A DNA stretch of 6,235 bases, from positions 4,245 through 10,479 of the forward strand of contig DBNV01000104.1 in NCBI GenBank assembly GCA_002299865.1, written 5' to 3'. This document shows positions 5,457 through 6,235 of this stretch, in pieces (within the stretch, counting starts at the first letter, position 1; the number at the start of each line of letters is the position of its first letter). A program made the translations under genes and the position numbers. The notes under the pieces are model-generated. The model made no database searches and had not been told where the DNA came from. It saw nothing but the letters and a program-made list of their open reading frames with translations. The stretch comes from Desulfonatronaceae bacterium UBA663. GTDB taxonomy: Bacteria; Desulfobacterota; Desulfovibrionia; Desulfovibrionales; Desulfonatronaceae.

Positions 5457-6235
5457 ATGGCGACCGATCACTGCCCGCCCTGTCCCGGCACCATCGTGGA
5501 ATACCTTCAGGACAACCAGCCCCATCTGGCCATGGTCCTGGAGGAACAGGGCGGACGTCTGCGTCTCTTCACCCAGCGCGGCCGGGAAACCACCATGCCC
5601 ACGGCCCGGATGCTGCCCTGGATCGGCCCGAAATCATCCCTGCCTGCTTCCCGGGCCGAGAGGGAGGAACGGCTGGCCCGTCACCAGGAAGCGCGCCGCC
5701 TGGCGGCCGCCTCTGTGGACGTCATGGAGATCTGGCGATTGGCCCAGGGGGAACTGCCAAGCGCCTCCGTGGACTGGTTCGCCGGACTCATCTGGGACGC
5801 CCCGGAGGCGGACAAGATCGCGGCCATGGGTTGGGCGTTGCTGGAGGCAAAAACCCACTTCAAATTCCAACCGCCCGTATTTCTGATCCACCCCGAAGAG
5901 GTCGTCACCGCCCGTCTGGTCGAACAGGAGGCGCTCCGAAAACTGCAGGCCCTAGTCCTGGCCGGACAGAACTTCTTTGCCGAACTCTGGAAAAGGGGCA
6001 AGACCGCGACCCCGCCGGAGGGGGAGGTCGCTCAAAAGCTGGCCGATCTTGTGCTGAGCCGCATCCGCAGGCCGGATGATCCAAGCGAGGAAGCCCTGTG
6101 GCGGGACCTGACCAAGCGCATGCCCGAGCATCCGCATCAAGCCTTGCTCCTGGCCCAGGCCTGGGGGCTTGTCCCTGCACACCACAATTACCTTCTGGAT
6201 CAAGCCGGCTACGACTGGCAGGACCAATGGAGCCT
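5457..6235 (+). CDS. Probable RNB-family (RNase II/R-like) exoribonuclease, N-terminal part, runs off right edge
   Basis: 259 codons open to the window edge. Probable 3'-5' exoribonuclease of the shorter RNase II-like type known from cyanobacteria, plastids and deltaproteobacteria. Seen: an N-terminal beta-rich segment, GTIVEYL at 11-17 through MLPWIG at 52-57, resembling the small barrel that opens such proteins; a charged helix rich in Arg and Glu at 66-85; a winged-helix-like stretch at about 87-150 (WFAGLIW at 107-113, ALLEAKTHFKFQPPVFLIHP at 127-146); a long helical region at 150-235; and WGLVPAHHNYLL at 236-247, recalling the segment before the catalytic RNB domain. The RNB domain with its catalytic aspartates lies beyond the window, so the assignment rests on overall pattern. 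ATG 5457 is 11 bases after the purH stop without a Shine-Dalgarno sequence, suggesting translational coupling; TTG 5442 overlapping that stop is an alternative. Confidence 0.65.
   Translation, partial: MATDHCPPCPGTIVEYLQDNQPHLAMVLEEQGGRLRLFTQRGRETTMPTARMLPWIGPKSSLPASRAEREERLARHQEARRLAAASVDVMEIWRLAQGELPSASVDWFAGLIWDAPEADKIAAMGWALLEAKTHFKFQPPVFLIHPEEVVTARLVEQEALRKLQALVLAGQNFFAELWKRGKTATPPEGEVAQKLADLVLSRIRRPDDPSEEALWRDLTKRMPEHPHQALLLAQAWGLVPAHHNYLLDQAGYDWQDQWS

Noticed and set aside
5324..6079. 251-codon plus-strand frame across the purH end and the RNB-like gene
   Set aside because: Rich in Gly, Pro and Arg with no domain. The other plus frame continues to the window edge and resembles a known family.

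Overview
The window looks like a chromosomal housekeeping segment from a sulfate-reducing deltaproteobacterium of the Desulfovibrio type. This is an inference: it rests on GC-rich codon use, a stand-alone AICAR transformylase in place of a full-length PurH, and the company of holB, purA, an MltF-type lytic transglycosylase and an RNB-type exoribonuclease. I see no mobile element, CRISPR array, tRNA or rRNA.

Layout, left to right. (1) 1-1824, minus strand: purA (adenylosuccinate synthetase), followed with a 17-base overlap by the first ~185 codons of holB (DNA polymerase III delta'), which runs off the left edge. (2) 1825-2098: a divergent intergenic region. It has a palindromic AT-rich -10 candidate next to purA, a cluster of CGATGCA motifs with a distant inverted copy, and a terminator-like hairpin plus T5 just before the next start codon. 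(3) 2099-3544, plus strand: an MltF-like membrane-bound lytic transglycosylase (solute-binding domain plus SLT domain). (4) 3485-3808, minus strand: a 107-residue protein of unknown function whose 3' end overlaps the mltF-like gene tail to tail by 60 bases. (5) 3809-4170: a second divergent intergenic region of 362 bp, unusually rich in secondary structure. It holds 2.4 copies of a 15-bp repeat in the predicted leader of the small gene, a good minus-strand promoter, a 58-nt imperfect hairpin with a GAAA loop, an adjoining perfect 9-bp hairpin, a plus-strand extended -10 promoter and a leader hairpin. (6) 4171-5445, plus strand: stand-alone AICAR transformylase (PurH C-terminal half). (7) 5457 to the right edge, plus strand: N-terminal 259 codons of a probable RNase II/R-family (RNB) exoribonuclease, 11 bases after purH and probably in its operon.

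How the genes fit together. The AICAR transformylase makes FAICAR, a cyclohydrolase encoded elsewhere would close it to IMP, and PurA commits IMP to AMP. The window therefore carries two late steps of purine synthesis on opposite strands, separated by a cell-wall enzyme and a small unknown gene. holB (replication) and the RNB protein (RNA turnover) ride in the two purine transcripts.

Nothing here is clearly an undescribed system. The parts most worth a second look are the structured 3809-4170 intergenic region, the repeat-bearing leader of the small unknown gene, and the hairpin/T-run directly before the mltF-like start.
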